From Pseudomonas sp. Root562 (GTDB lineage Bacteria > Pseudomonadota > Gammaproteobacteria > Pseudomonadales > Pseudomonadaceae), in NCBI RefSeq assembly GCF_001427125.1, contig NZ_LMGK01000012.1, positions 568,017 through 632,016 on the forward strand: a stretch of 64,000 nt of DNA, in the 5' to 3' direction. Shown here piece by piece: positions 1 to 8,678 of the stretch. A program made the position numbers and the translations under genes. The notes under the pieces are model-generated. The model ran no database searches. It was not told the DNA's origin and worked only from the letters and a program-made list of their open reading frames with translations. Within the stretch, counting starts at the first letter, position 1. Every line of letters starts with the position of its first letter.

Positions 1-40
1 AGGCTGAGTTAACAGCCTCGATCTACCGCTTTAAACCTCG

Positions 41-66
41 GGGGAGCATGTGCTCCCCTTTTTTTT
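41..66 (+). terminator. Rho-independent terminator of an upstream gene outside the window
   Basis: A perfect hairpin (GGGGAGCA-TG-TGCTCCCC) is followed directly by eight T residues on the plus strand. No plus-strand gene precedes it in the window, so it ends a transcript entering from the left. It sits 18 bp from the 3' end of the first autotransporter gene, which runs the other way. Confidence 0.85.
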
Positions 67-83
67 GCCTCGGGTTTGGGCTC

Positions 84-2393
84 TCAGAAACTCATTCGCC
101 ACTGACCTGTAACGCCGTGGTTGCGGCTGTCGGTGCCGATCTCACCCGTGAGGCCGACGGCCAGCGTGTGTTTCGCTGAAAATCCAAGGTCCAGCCCGGC
201 ATCGACCAGCAGGCTGTCACGATCCAGTGGCACGCCGGAAACGGTGAAGTTTTTCCCACCCGTAACTATTTGTTGGCGAGTATCGCTGTAGACGTCCCCG
301 TAGGTGTGTTTCCAGCCAGCGCTGAACCGCGGGGTCAGTTGCATGCCGTTATCCAGCGCGGTGAGCTTCGCCAGTCGCAGGCCGAATGTGCTGTTCAAAT
401 TGTTCTGCGTTTGACCGTGTACCTTCAGTGCCGCTGCACCACCTTTTTCCGTGAAGGTATCGCGCTGATAGCGTTGGTAGCCCAGGCTGGCAAACGGTTC
501 GATGCTGACATTCGCCCGGCCCAGGTTGTAACCCAATTCCGCGAAAGCCTGCTGGGTGCTGGCATCGTAGCGGCCTTCGGGGCGGTCGCTGAAACCTTTG
601 AAGGCAACCCGTCGTTTAGTGCTGCCATCGTGGCTGCTGTAGGTCGCACCCAGTCGCATTGACAGGGGACCGTTTTGACGCAGGGCGTAGGCGCCCACAT
701 GCCAGCTATCGAGATTGCCGTCGAGTCCGCGACTGTTCAGGCGCGTGTCGGATTTGCCGCTGATAACACCCAGCCGCCAGTCCTCTGCAATACCCCAGTC
801 CGCTCCGATTACCAGCCCGTGGGTGGTGTGTTTCAGAGCATCGTAATCGCGATCCAGGGTCCCACCATGACCCAATGCTTGCAGCCAGACCCGACCATTG
901 TCTTCGCTGCCGGCAGCGAGGCGTGGTGCATTGCGCCTCGTGGCGTTGCCAAAGCCACTGGCACTGTCCAGCTGACGCATGGCTGAGAGCATGGTTGCGC
1001 TGATTGGGCTGTCACTGTTCAGGGTCGCCTTCGCGAGGTTGGCGTTTTGGCTGGCGGCCAGTTGCTCGATGGCAATAGACGCGGTCTGTTGGTCAGCGCG
1101 GAGCAGAGCTGCGACCGCAGCGTTTGTGGGGATGGGTGCCTTTGGTAGTGTGGCGACGGATTTGTCAGTGGTAGATGCCGTTGCAATGGTGACGATCTGG
1201 TTATTGGCAGCGGGTATTGCGGCTGTGGCAGGCTGTTCAGTGGTAGTTGCCGTTGCGGCTGTCGACAGATTCTCATCGGCAGTAGTTGGAATTAAGGCAG
1301 GAACGGATGAATCGGCATCCGTGGATAGATTCGGGTCTTCTGCGGCAGAGGGTGTTTGGAGCTCCATATCGTTAACGCTGTTTCCGAGTTCCCTGCCGTT
1401 ATCCGTGATGGCGGCATTGGCCATCGACACGTTGTTGCGGACGAAGATCAAGCCTACAGTCTTGTCCTGGTAGTCGAGCTTGGGTGTGAGGAACGCAAGA
1501 TTGTTGAGAACTTTCCCGAATTCGCCTTCGACTTTGCTGGCAGCCAGGATGGTTTTTTCGCTGATCAGCGGGTAATCACCCGATGCCGCCACGATGTTCA
1601 GTGTGGCGCCGCCGAGGTTGGCGGTGCCATCGACCACAATCGTTTCACTGTTGAGCCCATCATCGATCTCGTAGCTCAACTCGGCGGTTTTCGAGAGATT
1701 CAAGTCACCTTTGACCTTTGGTGCACCGTGCAAACTGTTGACAGAAAGTTTTCCATTCACGGTGAGGGAACCGGTCAAGCCGCTGCCCGCAAAAACGCCT
1801 TTTTCTTCAACCTCGACGTCGCCTTCGATAAAGCCCGGGTTGTTCAGGAAACCTCCCGGTCGCACCGTCGCGCCGCCGCCAATCTTCCCATTGTTGACCA
1901 GCGTTCCCAGGGTCAGTGCCCCACCCAGAATGTGCCCTTCGTTGATTAGCGTTGCTTTTGAACGAATCAAGACCCCAATGTTGAAATCACCAGAGCCATT
2001 CACGGTCCAGGTGCTGCGTTTGAGCTCCAGACCTGCAAAACGTCGACTGTCGTCCAATGTGCCACCGCTCGCGGTATCGAGTTGCAGGAAATTGTCCCCG
2101 CCACCACCGTCAATCAACCCGGAAAGGGCGCCTCGGCCAGATACAATGACCAGGTCATTTCCATCGCCGAATGTCCGGTTAACGCCATCCGCTGCTTTGC
2201 CAATGGTCTGTTTGTCAGTGGTGGGATCATTGATGAATGCATCGAGTGCCGCCATGAGCTGCTCCGGTGTTGCATCCGGAGCAATGGTGGTATCGATGGA
2301 CACTTGCTGGGCAAGTGAAATTTCAGCGCAACCCACTGCGAGCGCAATCGCCAGCGCCAGATGTTTCGGTCGGTATTTGTGTTGAACGGGCAT
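84..2393 (-). CDS. Autotransporter outer-membrane beta-barrel protein (short passenger)
   Basis: This is a type V (autotransporter) surface protein of 769 residues. The chosen ATG is followed by a basic stretch and a hydrophobic signal segment ending near SLAQQ, and has an AGAGG ribosome site 9 nt upstream. The passenger contains weak beta-helix-like repeats (NEGHI, NNGKI) and an Ala/Thr-rich linker of about 100 residues. The last 270 residues form an autotransporter barrel beginning near GRVWLQALG and ending QWRMSF, with the terminal Phe expected for BAM recognition. No protease triad is visible in the passenger, so an adhesin-like role is inferred. It is a close paralogue of the next gene, especially in the barrel. 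A terminator separates the two genes, so they are probably separate transcripts. Confidence 0.88.
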   Translation of the reverse strand: MPVQHKYRPKHLALAIALAVGCAEISLAQQVSIDTTIAPDATPEQLMAALDAFINDPTTDKQTIGKAADGVNRTFGDGNDLVIVSGRGALSGLIDGGGGDNFLQLDTASGGTLDDSRRFAGLELKRSTWTVNGSGDFNIGVLIRSKATLINEGHILGGALTLGTLVNNGKIGGGATVRPGGFLNNPGFIEGDVEVEEKGVFAGSGLTGSLTVNGKLSVNSLHGAPKVKGDLNLSKTAELSYEIDDGLNSETIVVDGTANLGGATLNIVAASGDYPLISEKTILAASKVEGEFGKVLNNLAFLTPKLDYQDKTVGLIFVRNNVSMANAAITDNGRELGNSVNDMELQTPSAAEDPNLSTDADSSVPALIPTTADENLSTAATATTTEQPATAAIPAANNQIVTIATASTTDKSVATLPKAPIPTNAAVAALLRADQQTASIAIEQLAASQNANLAKATLNSDSPISATMLSAMRQLDSASGFGNATRRNAPRLAAGSEDNGRVWLQALGHGGTLDRDYDALKHTTHGLVIGADWGIAEDWRLGVISGKSDTRLNSRGLDGNLDSWHVGAYALRQNGPLSMRLGATYSSHDGSTKRRVAFKGFSDRPEGRYDASTQQAFAELGYNLGRANVSIEPFASLGYQRYQRDTFTEKGGAAALKVHGQTQNNLNSTFGLRLAKLTALDNGMQLTPRFSAGWKHTYGDVYSDTRQQIVTGGKNFTVSGVPLDRDSLLVDAGLDLGFSAKHTLAVGLTGEIGTDSRNHGVTGQWRMSF

Positions 2394-2498
2394 CGAGTAC
2401 GGCCTCTTTTGACAGGAAGCCAAACTCTAAAAGGCAGTGAAAAATATCGATGTCAGGCGCATCCGCAGGTGTTGCGGCTGATGTCGGAATGGGGCGCA

Positions 2499-2532
2499 GA
2501 AAAAATACAGCCACCTAAAGGTGGCTGTATTT
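2499..2532 (-). terminator. Terminator between the two autotransporter genes
   Basis: On the minus strand the stem ACAGCCACC / GGTGGCTGT with a four-base loop is followed by ATTTTTTC. It lies about 60 bp past the stop of the upstream autotransporter gene and should end its transcript before the second autotransporter gene. Confidence 0.8.
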
Positions 2533-2592
2533 ATCTGAGAAATAAGACGATTGTTCTTACAAAAAATCAGGACGAGTGCGGCCAGCGGGCTG

Positions 2593-5556
2593 TCAGAAAC
2601 TCATCTGCCACTGCCCGATCACTCCATGGTTGCGACCGTTGCTGCCGATTTCTCCGGAATAGCCAACGCCGACGCTATGGCGTGCCGAAATGCCCACATC
2701 CAGTCCGGCTTCCAGCACCAGGCTGTCGCGATCCAGTGAGCTGCCATCCACACTGAACGCTGTACCACCGACCACGAAGGCCTGGCGTGTCGAGTTGCTG
2801 ACATCGCCGTAGGTGTGTTTCCAGCCGGCAGTCATGCGCGGGGTCAGGCTCATGCCGTTCTCGAGGCTGTTCAGGTGCGCAAGGCGCAGGCCGAAGGTTG
2901 TGCTTAAGTTGTCCTCGGTTTGACCGTCGACGTGCAGGGCCGCAGCGCCTCCTTTTTCTTCATAACTGTCGCGGTGATAGCGCTGGTAGCCAAGGTTGGC
3001 GAACGGTTCGGCGCTGAGGCGACCGTTGCCCATGGCGTACCCGAGTTCGGCGAATGCCTGTTGGCTGTCGGCCTCGTAATCACCTTTGGGCCGGTCGCTG
3101 AAACCGTTGAATGCCACGGTGCGTTTGCTTTCACCCTGATGACCGCTATATGCCGCGCCGAGGCGCAGAGCCAACGGGCCGCTTTGGCGCAACGCATAGA
3201 CGCCGGCGTGCCAGCTTTCGACATTGCCATCGACGCCTGTGGCGTCCAGATCGGTCTTTGAATAACCGCCAAGCACACCCAGTTTCCATTGCCCATCGAG
3301 CGCCCAATCGGCGCCCAGTACCGTGCCTTTGCTGCGTTGTTCAAGTCCGCTGCTGCCGTGTTCGCCGTCGAGTTTGCCGTAGCCGCCAATGGCTTGCAGC
3401 CAGAGTCGGCCTTGGGCATTCGGGTCATTGAGGTTGCGAGCATCACGGGGGACGCCGTTCGCGGCGAGGACCGGCGTGTCCCGTTGATCGAGGCCCACCA
3501 GTAAAGCCGAACGGCCGCCCATCTGATGCATCGCCGACAGCATGCTGGCGCCGATCTGGTTACTGACACCGAGGGTTGCGCTGGCCAGGTCAGCGTTGCT
3601 GGCACCGCTGAGCTGCTCGATGGCTGCACCCGCGGTTGCGCCGGTGGTGTTGAGCAAGGCGTTGTACAGCGTATTGTTTTTGCCGAGGGAGGCCAGGCTG
3701 TTGGCGGCGCTACTGCCATTACCGGTGACGGCGAATTCGTTGAAGGCGACATCGTTACGGGTGTAGGTCAGGTCGACCCGGGTTGGCGTATAAGCCAAGG
3801 TTGGCGTGATAAACGCGTAGTCGCTTGTGACTTTGCCGAAGGTGCCGTTCACGACCGCTGCCTGCAACACGGTGTAATGGCTTTGCCACGGATAGGTGCC
3901 ACTGCCGGGGTTTACGGCCAGCGTCGCGCCGTTGAGATTGGCCGTGCCGCCGACCATGATCGGTGCGCTGCTGCCATCTGCATTTACGCCGTATGCGATT
4001 GTCGAGCCGCTACCCATGGTCAAGTCGTGGGTGACGGTCGCAGTGCCGAGTTGGCTGTTGGTCAGCAGAGTGCCATTGACCATCAAGTTGCCCACCGAAC
4101 CGCCGCCGGCATACACGCCACCTGCATCGACAGTCATGCTGCCGCTGATGCCACCCTGGTTGATCAGCGTTGCGCCGTTACGTATCGCACCACCGTCACT
4201 GAAATCTGCGCTGCCGTTCAGGGTCCATACCCCTTGCTCGACCTCCAGCCATTCGAAGTGGCGACTGTTGCCGAAGCTGCCGCCCGACGCATCGTCCATC
4301 ACTACACGGTCGTAACCGCTGCCGCCGTCCACAGTCCCAATGAATCGGCTGCCGTTGCGCAAGCTCAGGCTGTCGTTACCACCACCAAGGTCCAAAGCCA
4401 AGCCATTGCTGCCGCTGATGGTGCCGCCGTTGACGACGCTGTCAGCGAACTCGCCGACGAACTTCACGCCGAAACCATCGAGACCCTGGATGGTGCCGAA
4501 GTTTTCCAGCGCGGTTGCCGCGAGGCCCGAGCCGCCGCTGCCGTCGTCAACCAGAATGGCACTTGTGGCACCGCTGATCATCGCGCCTTGGGCGTTCAGC
4601 ACATAACCACCGCCCAATGCGATCCCTTCGCTGCCGTTGGTGAACCCGTTCTTGTCCACACCGCCGGCACCAACACCCTGGATCGTGCCGTAGTTTTCGA
4701 TGTGGGCGATGTTGTCGATGTCTACGCCATCGCCGTCGCCATTGGGTTGCAGGCCGGAATAGGCGCCGGTGATGGTGCCGTGGTTGATCACCGTACCATC
4801 GCCGTCGGAACCGAAACCGGAGCCGTTGCGCCCGGTCACTTGCCCATAGTTGGTGAGGGTCGCGCCCAGATCGGTGGTAATGCCGTGGCGTCCACCGGTA
4901 ATGGTGCCGTAGTTGGTAACCGTCACGCCGGTGGCCGAGTCGATGTCGACGCCGTCGAATTTCTGGTCGGCGTTGTGCGAGTCGCCGGTGGAAATTTCGC
5001 CATAGTTGGTGATGGTTGCATTGGCGCCGGTCTTCATGCCGTCGCTGGCATCACCACGAATCAGCCCGCCCGCGCGGTTGATGATGGTGGTCGTGACCCC
5101 GGTGCTGCGCAGTGCATCGAGGTCCAGGCCTTGGCCGGTTGTCGAGCGGATGATGCCGCTGTTATCGATCAACAGGCTGCCACTGACGAAGTTGCTGTCG
5201 ATGCGCAACGCGTCGTTGAAGCCGAGAATCTGGCCACCGGCGCGGTTGTAAATGCTGTAGTTGCGCGCCTGGGTCAGGTCGCCGCTGCTGTCGATCGCCC
5301 GTCCACCGGTAGAAACGATCTGCCCCGCGTTATCGATCACCACGCCGACACCGGCCGTACCGTCCTTGAGGCTGACAGCCTTGCCGGTATGGGTAATGCT
5401 GCCTGGCGCGGAGATCGTCAATGTGTCTGCACCGCCGAGGGTTTGCGCAGTGGTGGTGGCCGTGTCGATCTGCAGGTTTTTGTACGGCGCGGCAATGGCG
5501 CCTGTACTGATCACCAGGCTGATGACAAGTGCCAAATGCTGGGGCGGGGAGGTCAT
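2593..5556 (-). CDS. Autotransporter with beta-helix passenger
   Basis: The protein has 987 residues from the chosen start (MTSPPQHLAL...), which gives a normal signal peptide ending near GAIAA; the 43 residues before it in the open frame look non-coding. The passenger carries many NYGTI/NSGII/NHGTI-type repeats spaced about 20 residues apart, the signature of a right-handed beta-helix, and a GGGNDSLSL stretch. The C-terminal 270 residues form an autotransporter barrel ending QWQMSF. Its barrel is highly similar to that of the shorter downstream paralogue. The role is probably adhesion or surface display. The start lies on the far side of a repeat-rich divergent promoter shared with hipA. Confidence 0.9.
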   Translation of the reverse strand: MTSPPQHLALVISLVISTGAIAAPYKNLQIDTATTTAQTLGGADTLTISAPGSITHTGKAVSLKDGTAGVGVVIDNAGQIVSTGGRAIDSSGDLTQARNYSIYNRAGGQILGFNDALRIDSNFVSGSLLIDNSGIIRSTTGQGLDLDALRSTGVTTTIINRAGGLIRGDASDGMKTGANATITNYGEISTGDSHNADQKFDGVDIDSATGVTVTNYGTITGGRHGITTDLGATLTNYGQVTGRNGSGFGSDGDGTVINHGTITGAYSGLQPNGDGDGVDIDNIAHIENYGTIQGVGAGGVDKNGFTNGSEGIALGGGYVLNAQGAMISGATSAILVDDGSGGSGLAATALENFGTIQGLDGFGVKFVGEFADSVVNGGTISGSNGLALDLGGGNDSLSLRNGSRFIGTVDGGSGYDRVVMDDASGGSFGNSRHFEWLEVEQGVWTLNGSADFSDGGAIRNGATLINQGGISGSMTVDAGGVYAGGGSVGNLMVNGTLLTNSQLGTATVTHDLTMGSGSTIAYGVNADGSSAPIMVGGTANLNGATLAVNPGSGTYPWQSHYTVLQAAVVNGTFGKVTSDYAFITPTLAYTPTRVDLTYTRNDVAFNEFAVTGNGSSAANSLASLGKNNTLYNALLNTTGATAGAAIEQLSGASNADLASATLGVSNQIGASMLSAMHQMGGRSALLVGLDQRDTPVLAANGVPRDARNLNDPNAQGRLWLQAIGGYGKLDGEHGSSGLEQRSKGTVLGADWALDGQWKLGVLGGYSKTDLDATGVDGNVESWHAGVYALRQSGPLALRLGAAYSGHQGESKRTVAFNGFSDRPKGDYEADSQQAFAELGYAMGNGRLSAEPFANLGYQRYHRDSYEEKGGAAALHVDGQTEDNLSTTFGLRLAHLNSLENGMSLTPRMTAGWKHTYGDVSNSTRQAFVVGGTAFSVDGSSLDRDSLVLEAGLDVGISARHSVGVGYSGEIGSNGRNHGVIGQWQMSF

Positions 5557-5617
5557 GATGGACGGCCTTTTGTTATAAGCAGGGCGTCCTGTATAGCGGA
5601 GGGTTTTTACAAATTGA

Positions 5618-5778
5618 TGTCGGGCTTTGCAGTGAGATCTGCATTTAAGTGCAGATTTACCGCTACATTTTTTAAAAATCTGCATTTCTTTGCATATGAG
5701 TTCTACGTGATGTCAGAGAATCTGCACTATATTGCAATCAAGGCGCATTTGACTGGCAATAATGTGCATTAAATTGCG
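5618..5778. promoter_or_regulatory. Array of TGCA-N6-TGCA operators between autotransporter and hipA
   Basis: Four 14-bp inverted repeats are visible: TGCATTTAAGTGCA (5640-5653), TGCATTTCTTTGCA (5681-5694), TGCACTATATTGCA (5723-5736) and TGCATTAAATTGCG (5765-5778). Their centres are 41, 42 and 42 bp apart, about four helical turns. Degenerate copies lie at roughly two-turn offsets (5618-5631 and 5744-5758). Flanks are often AT...AT. The array occupies the divergent promoter region and ends 8 bp before the hipA start. The likeliest ligand is the Xre protein encoded downstream (inference). Confidence 0.72.
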
Positions 5779-5786
5779 GATATCCC

Positions 5787-7112
5787 ATGTATTCAGTGAC
5801 GCTTCAACTATATGCCTCGGGTCGTTGGGAAGATGCGATGACGCTTGTGTTTGCGGACCCAGAGAAAGGTTTTGAGGGGCCCTGCCGGTTTGGCTACAAG
5901 ACTGGATACGTGGCGGATAATCTCGAATTTGTCGACTCGCCTTTCAACAAAGCGGTGAGTGCCAGATTGCCGCTGAGCTGGGAAAGCGCTTCGCTGAAAA
6001 AAGCCCCGGCTTTCCTGCACGATATAGCGCCGGCGGGCGCGGCCAAGCGGTTTCTCATGAGTCGGGTAGGTCAGGACAAACCTGAAGGTATCAGCGCTGA
6101 TCTGTTTTTACTGGGACGCAGCACTCCCGCGCCGATAGGTAACATGCGTATCAAAGAGTCTGCTGAGGCTGTAGATGACAGACCCGCGATGGGATTTCGA
6201 CGTGACGAAGTGATCGCTCGAGACAGTACGTTTCTCGAGTACGCCTATGAACAGGGTGCGGCCATTGGTGGCGCGACGGGCGCAGGAGGGGAGGCTCCCA
6301 AGCTGCTCATGTCCCGGGGGCGGGATGGATTGCTGTATCCAGACGCTGTATTGAGCGACGATCAAGTGGAGCAACACTGGTTTGTAAAGTTCGCTCGCAA
6401 CCGGGCTACTCAGACCGATCAGATCATTCTCAAAAGCGAATTTCACTACTACAAGGCATTGCACGCCTTGGGAATCGACACGATCGCATTGGACGGGCTT
6501 GCGTTTGAGCAGGCGACCAAACCCAGCCTGTGGATGAAGCGATTCGATCGAAGTGTGAATGATCTGGGGGTTGAGCGCTCTGCAGTGGAGTCGATCTACT
6601 CGCTGGCGGGTGTTGTGGTGCCAGGCAGTTACATGAACCATCTGGAAGTGATCCAGCTCCTGGCCCGACTTTGGGCGCAGGCCGGGCAGGAAGAGCAAAT
6701 CCCCGAGCTGATATCTGAATATTTGCGACGAGACTTGATCAACAAGATTCTGGGCAATTCCGATAACCACGGTCGCAATACATCAATTATCCGCGGCAGC
6801 GATTCCTTCCGTCTGGCACCGATTTACGATTTGGCGCCGATGGTCATGGACGACGAAGGTGTCACACGTACGACCAAGTGGCCTAAAGGCCTTGAGGTGG
6901 CGGGGGAAGTGAAATGGCGTGAAGTGTGTGATTCATTGGCGCAGATTGGCGATCCGCAAGCACTGTATGAAGGCCTGCGGGAAGACGCTGCCCGGTTCAT
7001 GGCTTTGCCCGATATGCTTGCCGCTGATGGCCTTCCCGAAGCCACAATGAACCATCCGGCTATTGCCTTGAGAAACCTTGAGCAGCGTTTGAAAAGCTGG
7101 GGGCTGAAATGA
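5787..7112 (+). CDS. hipA: HipA-like serine/threonine kinase toxin
   Basis: This is a 441-residue HipA-family kinase, the same length as E. coli HipA, whose family phosphorylates targets such as glutamyl-tRNA synthetase to cause growth arrest. Visible kinase features are a Gly-rich ATP loop (GGATGAGGEAPK, about 161-172), the probable ATP lysine in WFVKFA (K201), the catalytic loop GNSDNHGRN (323-331, with D326 and N331) and a metal-binding YDLAP (347-351). The N-terminal 100 residues resemble the HipA N-terminal subdomain. The Shine-Dalgarno sequence is weak. The gene overlaps the downstream Xre gene by 4 nt (ATGA). Toxin before antitoxin is the reverse of the E. coli order. The upstream operator array suggests autoregulation. 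Confidence 0.9.
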   Translation: MYSVTLQLYASGRWEDAMTLVFADPEKGFEGPCRFGYKTGYVADNLEFVDSPFNKAVSARLPLSWESASLKKAPAFLHDIAPAGAAKRFLMSRVGQDKPEGISADLFLLGRSTPAPIGNMRIKESAEAVDDRPAMGFRRDEVIARDSTFLEYAYEQGAAIGGATGAGGEAPKLLMSRGRDGLLYPDAVLSDDQVEQHWFVKFARNRATQTDQIILKSEFHYYKALHALGIDTIALDGLAFEQATKPSLWMKRFDRSVNDLGVERSAVESIYSLAGVVVPGSYMNHLEVIQLLARLWAQAGQEEQIPELISEYLRRDLINKILGNSDNHGRNTSIIRGSDSFRLAPIYDLAPMVMDDEGVTRTTKWPKGLEVAGEVKWREVCDSLAQIGDPQALYEGLREDAARFMALPDMLAADGLPEATMNHPAIALRNLEQRLKSWGLK

Positions 7113-7387
7113 CCATTACCATTGACGCCCGGGCTCTGTTGATCGAAAGCATCCAGGAAGGATTGGCGCAAGGCACTCTCGAAATCGGTGAAGCCGTCCG
7201 GCGTTTGCGCACGGAAGTCACCGGTTTGCACCAAACCCAATTTGCCAAAATGTGCAAGATTTCCGTGCGCACGTTGGTGCATATCGAGCACGGCGAAGGC
7301 AATCAGACCCTGAAGTCGCTGAACGCCGTGTTCCGCCCGTTTGGCTTGAAAATGGGAGTGGTGCGAGTTCGGCGTGATATCAGCTGA
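7109..7387 (+). CDS. Xre-family antitoxin/regulator (HipB-like)
   Basis: This 92-residue protein has a helix-turn-helix of the Xre/Cro type at about residues 40-80 (TQFAKMCKISVRTLVHIEHG, then a hydrophobic tail). Its start overlaps the hipA stop by four bases, so the two are translationally coupled. By family precedent it should bind HipA and repress the promoter through the TGCA-N6-TGCA sites upstream of hipA. The N-terminal 35 residues, with a LEIGEAVRRLR helix, could form the dimer interface. Antitoxin function is inferred from the pairing. Confidence 0.87.
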   Translation: MTITIDARALLIESIQEGLAQGTLEIGEAVRRLRTEVTGLHQTQFAKMCKISVRTLVHIEHGEGNQTLKSLNAVFRPFGLKMGVVRVRRDIS

Positions 7388-7410
7388 AATTGCCCAATCA
7401 CAGCTAACCC

Positions 7411-7512
7411 CTGTAAGAGCCAGCCTGCTGGCGAAGAACGTCCAGGCACCGAGTTCAGTCAGGCTTGGCGCATTATCGTTGGCACCCATCGCGAGCAGGC
7501 TCGCTCCTACAG
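7411..7512. repeat. REPIN (two inverted REP sequences)
   Basis: CTGTAAGAGCCAGCCTGCTGGCGA at 7411 faces TCGCGAGCAGGCTCGCTCCTACAG ending at 7512, in inverted orientation about 50 bp apart. It lies between the convergent hipB-like and acetyltransferase genes and fills most of the 145-bp gap. Confidence 0.8.
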
Positions 7513-7532
7513 CGGTGGTGCATCGAGTCGAC

Positions 7533-8204
7533 TTACCTGCGGCACTCCACCAACGACTTCACCTGTCCCGCCCCTTTCTGGTTTTCATCACTCAACCACC
7601 GTTCAAACCCTGCCCCGATTGCCGGCCATTCCGAGTCCAGGATCGAATACCACGCCGTATCCCGATTCTGCCCCTTGACCACCATGTGCTGGCGGAACAC
7701 ACCTTCAAAGCTGAAACCCAGCCGCTCGGCTGCGTACTTGGAGCGGGCATTGGCGTTGTTGCACTTCCATTCCAGGCGGCGGTAACCCAGGGCAAAGGAT
7801 TCCCGGGCGAGCAAATAAACCGCCTCGGTGCTTTTCGGCGAGCGCTGCATCGGCGCACCGAACGTCACGTGACCGATCTCGATCCGGCCTTGTGAAGGCA
7901 CAATCGACATCAAACTGAGGATGCCTTGCACTTCACCGCTGGCACGGTCGATCACACTGAAGAAGTAGGGGTCGCTATTGGCTGCATGGTTGTTCAGCCA
8001 ATCGTTGAAAGCACTGCGCTCGGGGAAGGGGCCGTAAGGCAGATAATCCCAGAGTTTCGGATCGGCGCCGGGGCCTTGCAGGGCGTTGAACAATTCATCG
8101 CCGTGGCGCGCCGGGTCGAGTTTTTCCAGGCGGATGAAACGCCCTTCGATGGTTTGAACCGACGGTGCCGGGACACCTTTCCAATCCGCGAGTGAAGTCG
8201 ACAT
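7533..8204 (-). CDS. GNAT family N-acetyltransferase (RimJ/RimL-like)
   Basis: This 223-residue protein has the layout of RimJ/RimL-type acetyltransferases: an N-terminal segment GRFIRLEKLDPARHG, a central strand with SGEVQGILSLMSI, GRIEIGHVTFG, and the acetyl-CoA region ending RLEWKCNNANARSKYAAERLGFSFEGVFRQHMVVKGQNRDT. Related proteins acetylate small molecules or protein N termini; the substrate here cannot be told. Start: AAGGAG lies 6 nt upstream. It is the last gene of a three-gene minus-strand operon with a second GNAT and a PaiB-like protein. Confidence 0.88.
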   Translation of the reverse strand: MSTSLADWKGVPAPSVQTIEGRFIRLEKLDPARHGDELFNALQGPGADPKLWDYLPYGPFPERSAFNDWLNNHAANSDPYFFSVIDRASGEVQGILSLMSIVPSQGRIEIGHVTFGAPMQRSPKSTEAVYLLARESFALGYRRLEWKCNNANARSKYAAERLGFSFEGVFRQHMVVKGQNRDTAWYSILDSEWPAIGAGFERWLSDENQKGAGQVKSLVECRR

Positions 8205-8221
8205 GTTGTTCTCCTTGAACC

Positions 8222-8668
8222 TTAAATGGCTTTGCGAAACTGGATGAAACCGGGGCGCTCGGCGATGCGCTCATAAAGCTGGATCGCGGTGGCGTTGGTT
8301 TCGTGAGTGAGCCAGTGGACCTTGCAGCAACCGTCCTGTTTGGCTGTTGCGTAAACGAATTCGATCAGTTGTCGGCCGACGCCGGTACCACGGGTTTCGG
8401 GCGCTACCAGCAGGTCTTGCAGGTAGCAGGAGTTTTCGATGCTCCAGTTCGAACGATGGTAGATGAAATGCACCATGCCCACCGCTTTGCCGTCGGCCCA
8501 GGCCAGCGCGGCGTGGGTGGGTTCGTTTGGATCGAGCATGCGTTGCCAGGTGCTTTGGCTGACGGCGTCCGGCAGTTCGGTGTTGTAGAAGCGCAGGTAG
8601 GTTTGCCACAGCGGTAGCCAAGCTGCGTGATCGCCGGCGGTGACTGGGCGAATGTCGATCTGACTCAT
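8222..8668 (-). CDS. GNAT family N-acetyltransferase
   Basis: A compact 148-residue single-domain GNAT. The acetyl-CoA-binding motif is LLVAPETRGTGVGRQLIEFV (about residues 85-105), followed by KVHWLTHETNATAIQLYERIAE and a C-terminal GFIQF strand. AAGGAA lies upstream of the ATG. It is 10 bp from the PaiB-like gene and 17 bp from the next GNAT gene, so it is co-transcribed with both. In Bacillus the PaiA acetyltransferase (polyamine-acting) pairs with PaiB, so a polyamine or amine substrate is possible but unproven. Confidence 0.88.
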   Translation of the reverse strand: MSQIDIRPVTAGDHAAWLPLWQTYLRFYNTELPDAVSQSTWQRMLDPNEPTHAALAWADGKAVGMVHFIYHRSNWSIENSCYLQDLLVAPETRGTGVGRQLIEFVYATAKQDGCCKVHWLTHETNATAIQLYERIAERPGFIQFRKAI

Positions 8669-8678
8669 GGTGATTTCC

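Noticed and set aside
5557..5685. 43-residue N-terminal extension of the long autotransporter
   Set aside because: It is Cys/Lys/Arg-rich, lies in the operator region and would bury the signal peptide.
3526..5772. 748-residue open frame antisense to the long autotransporter
   Set aside because: It follows the high-GC third-position bias of the real gene on the other strand, has no ribosome site or recognisable domain, and would cross the operator array.
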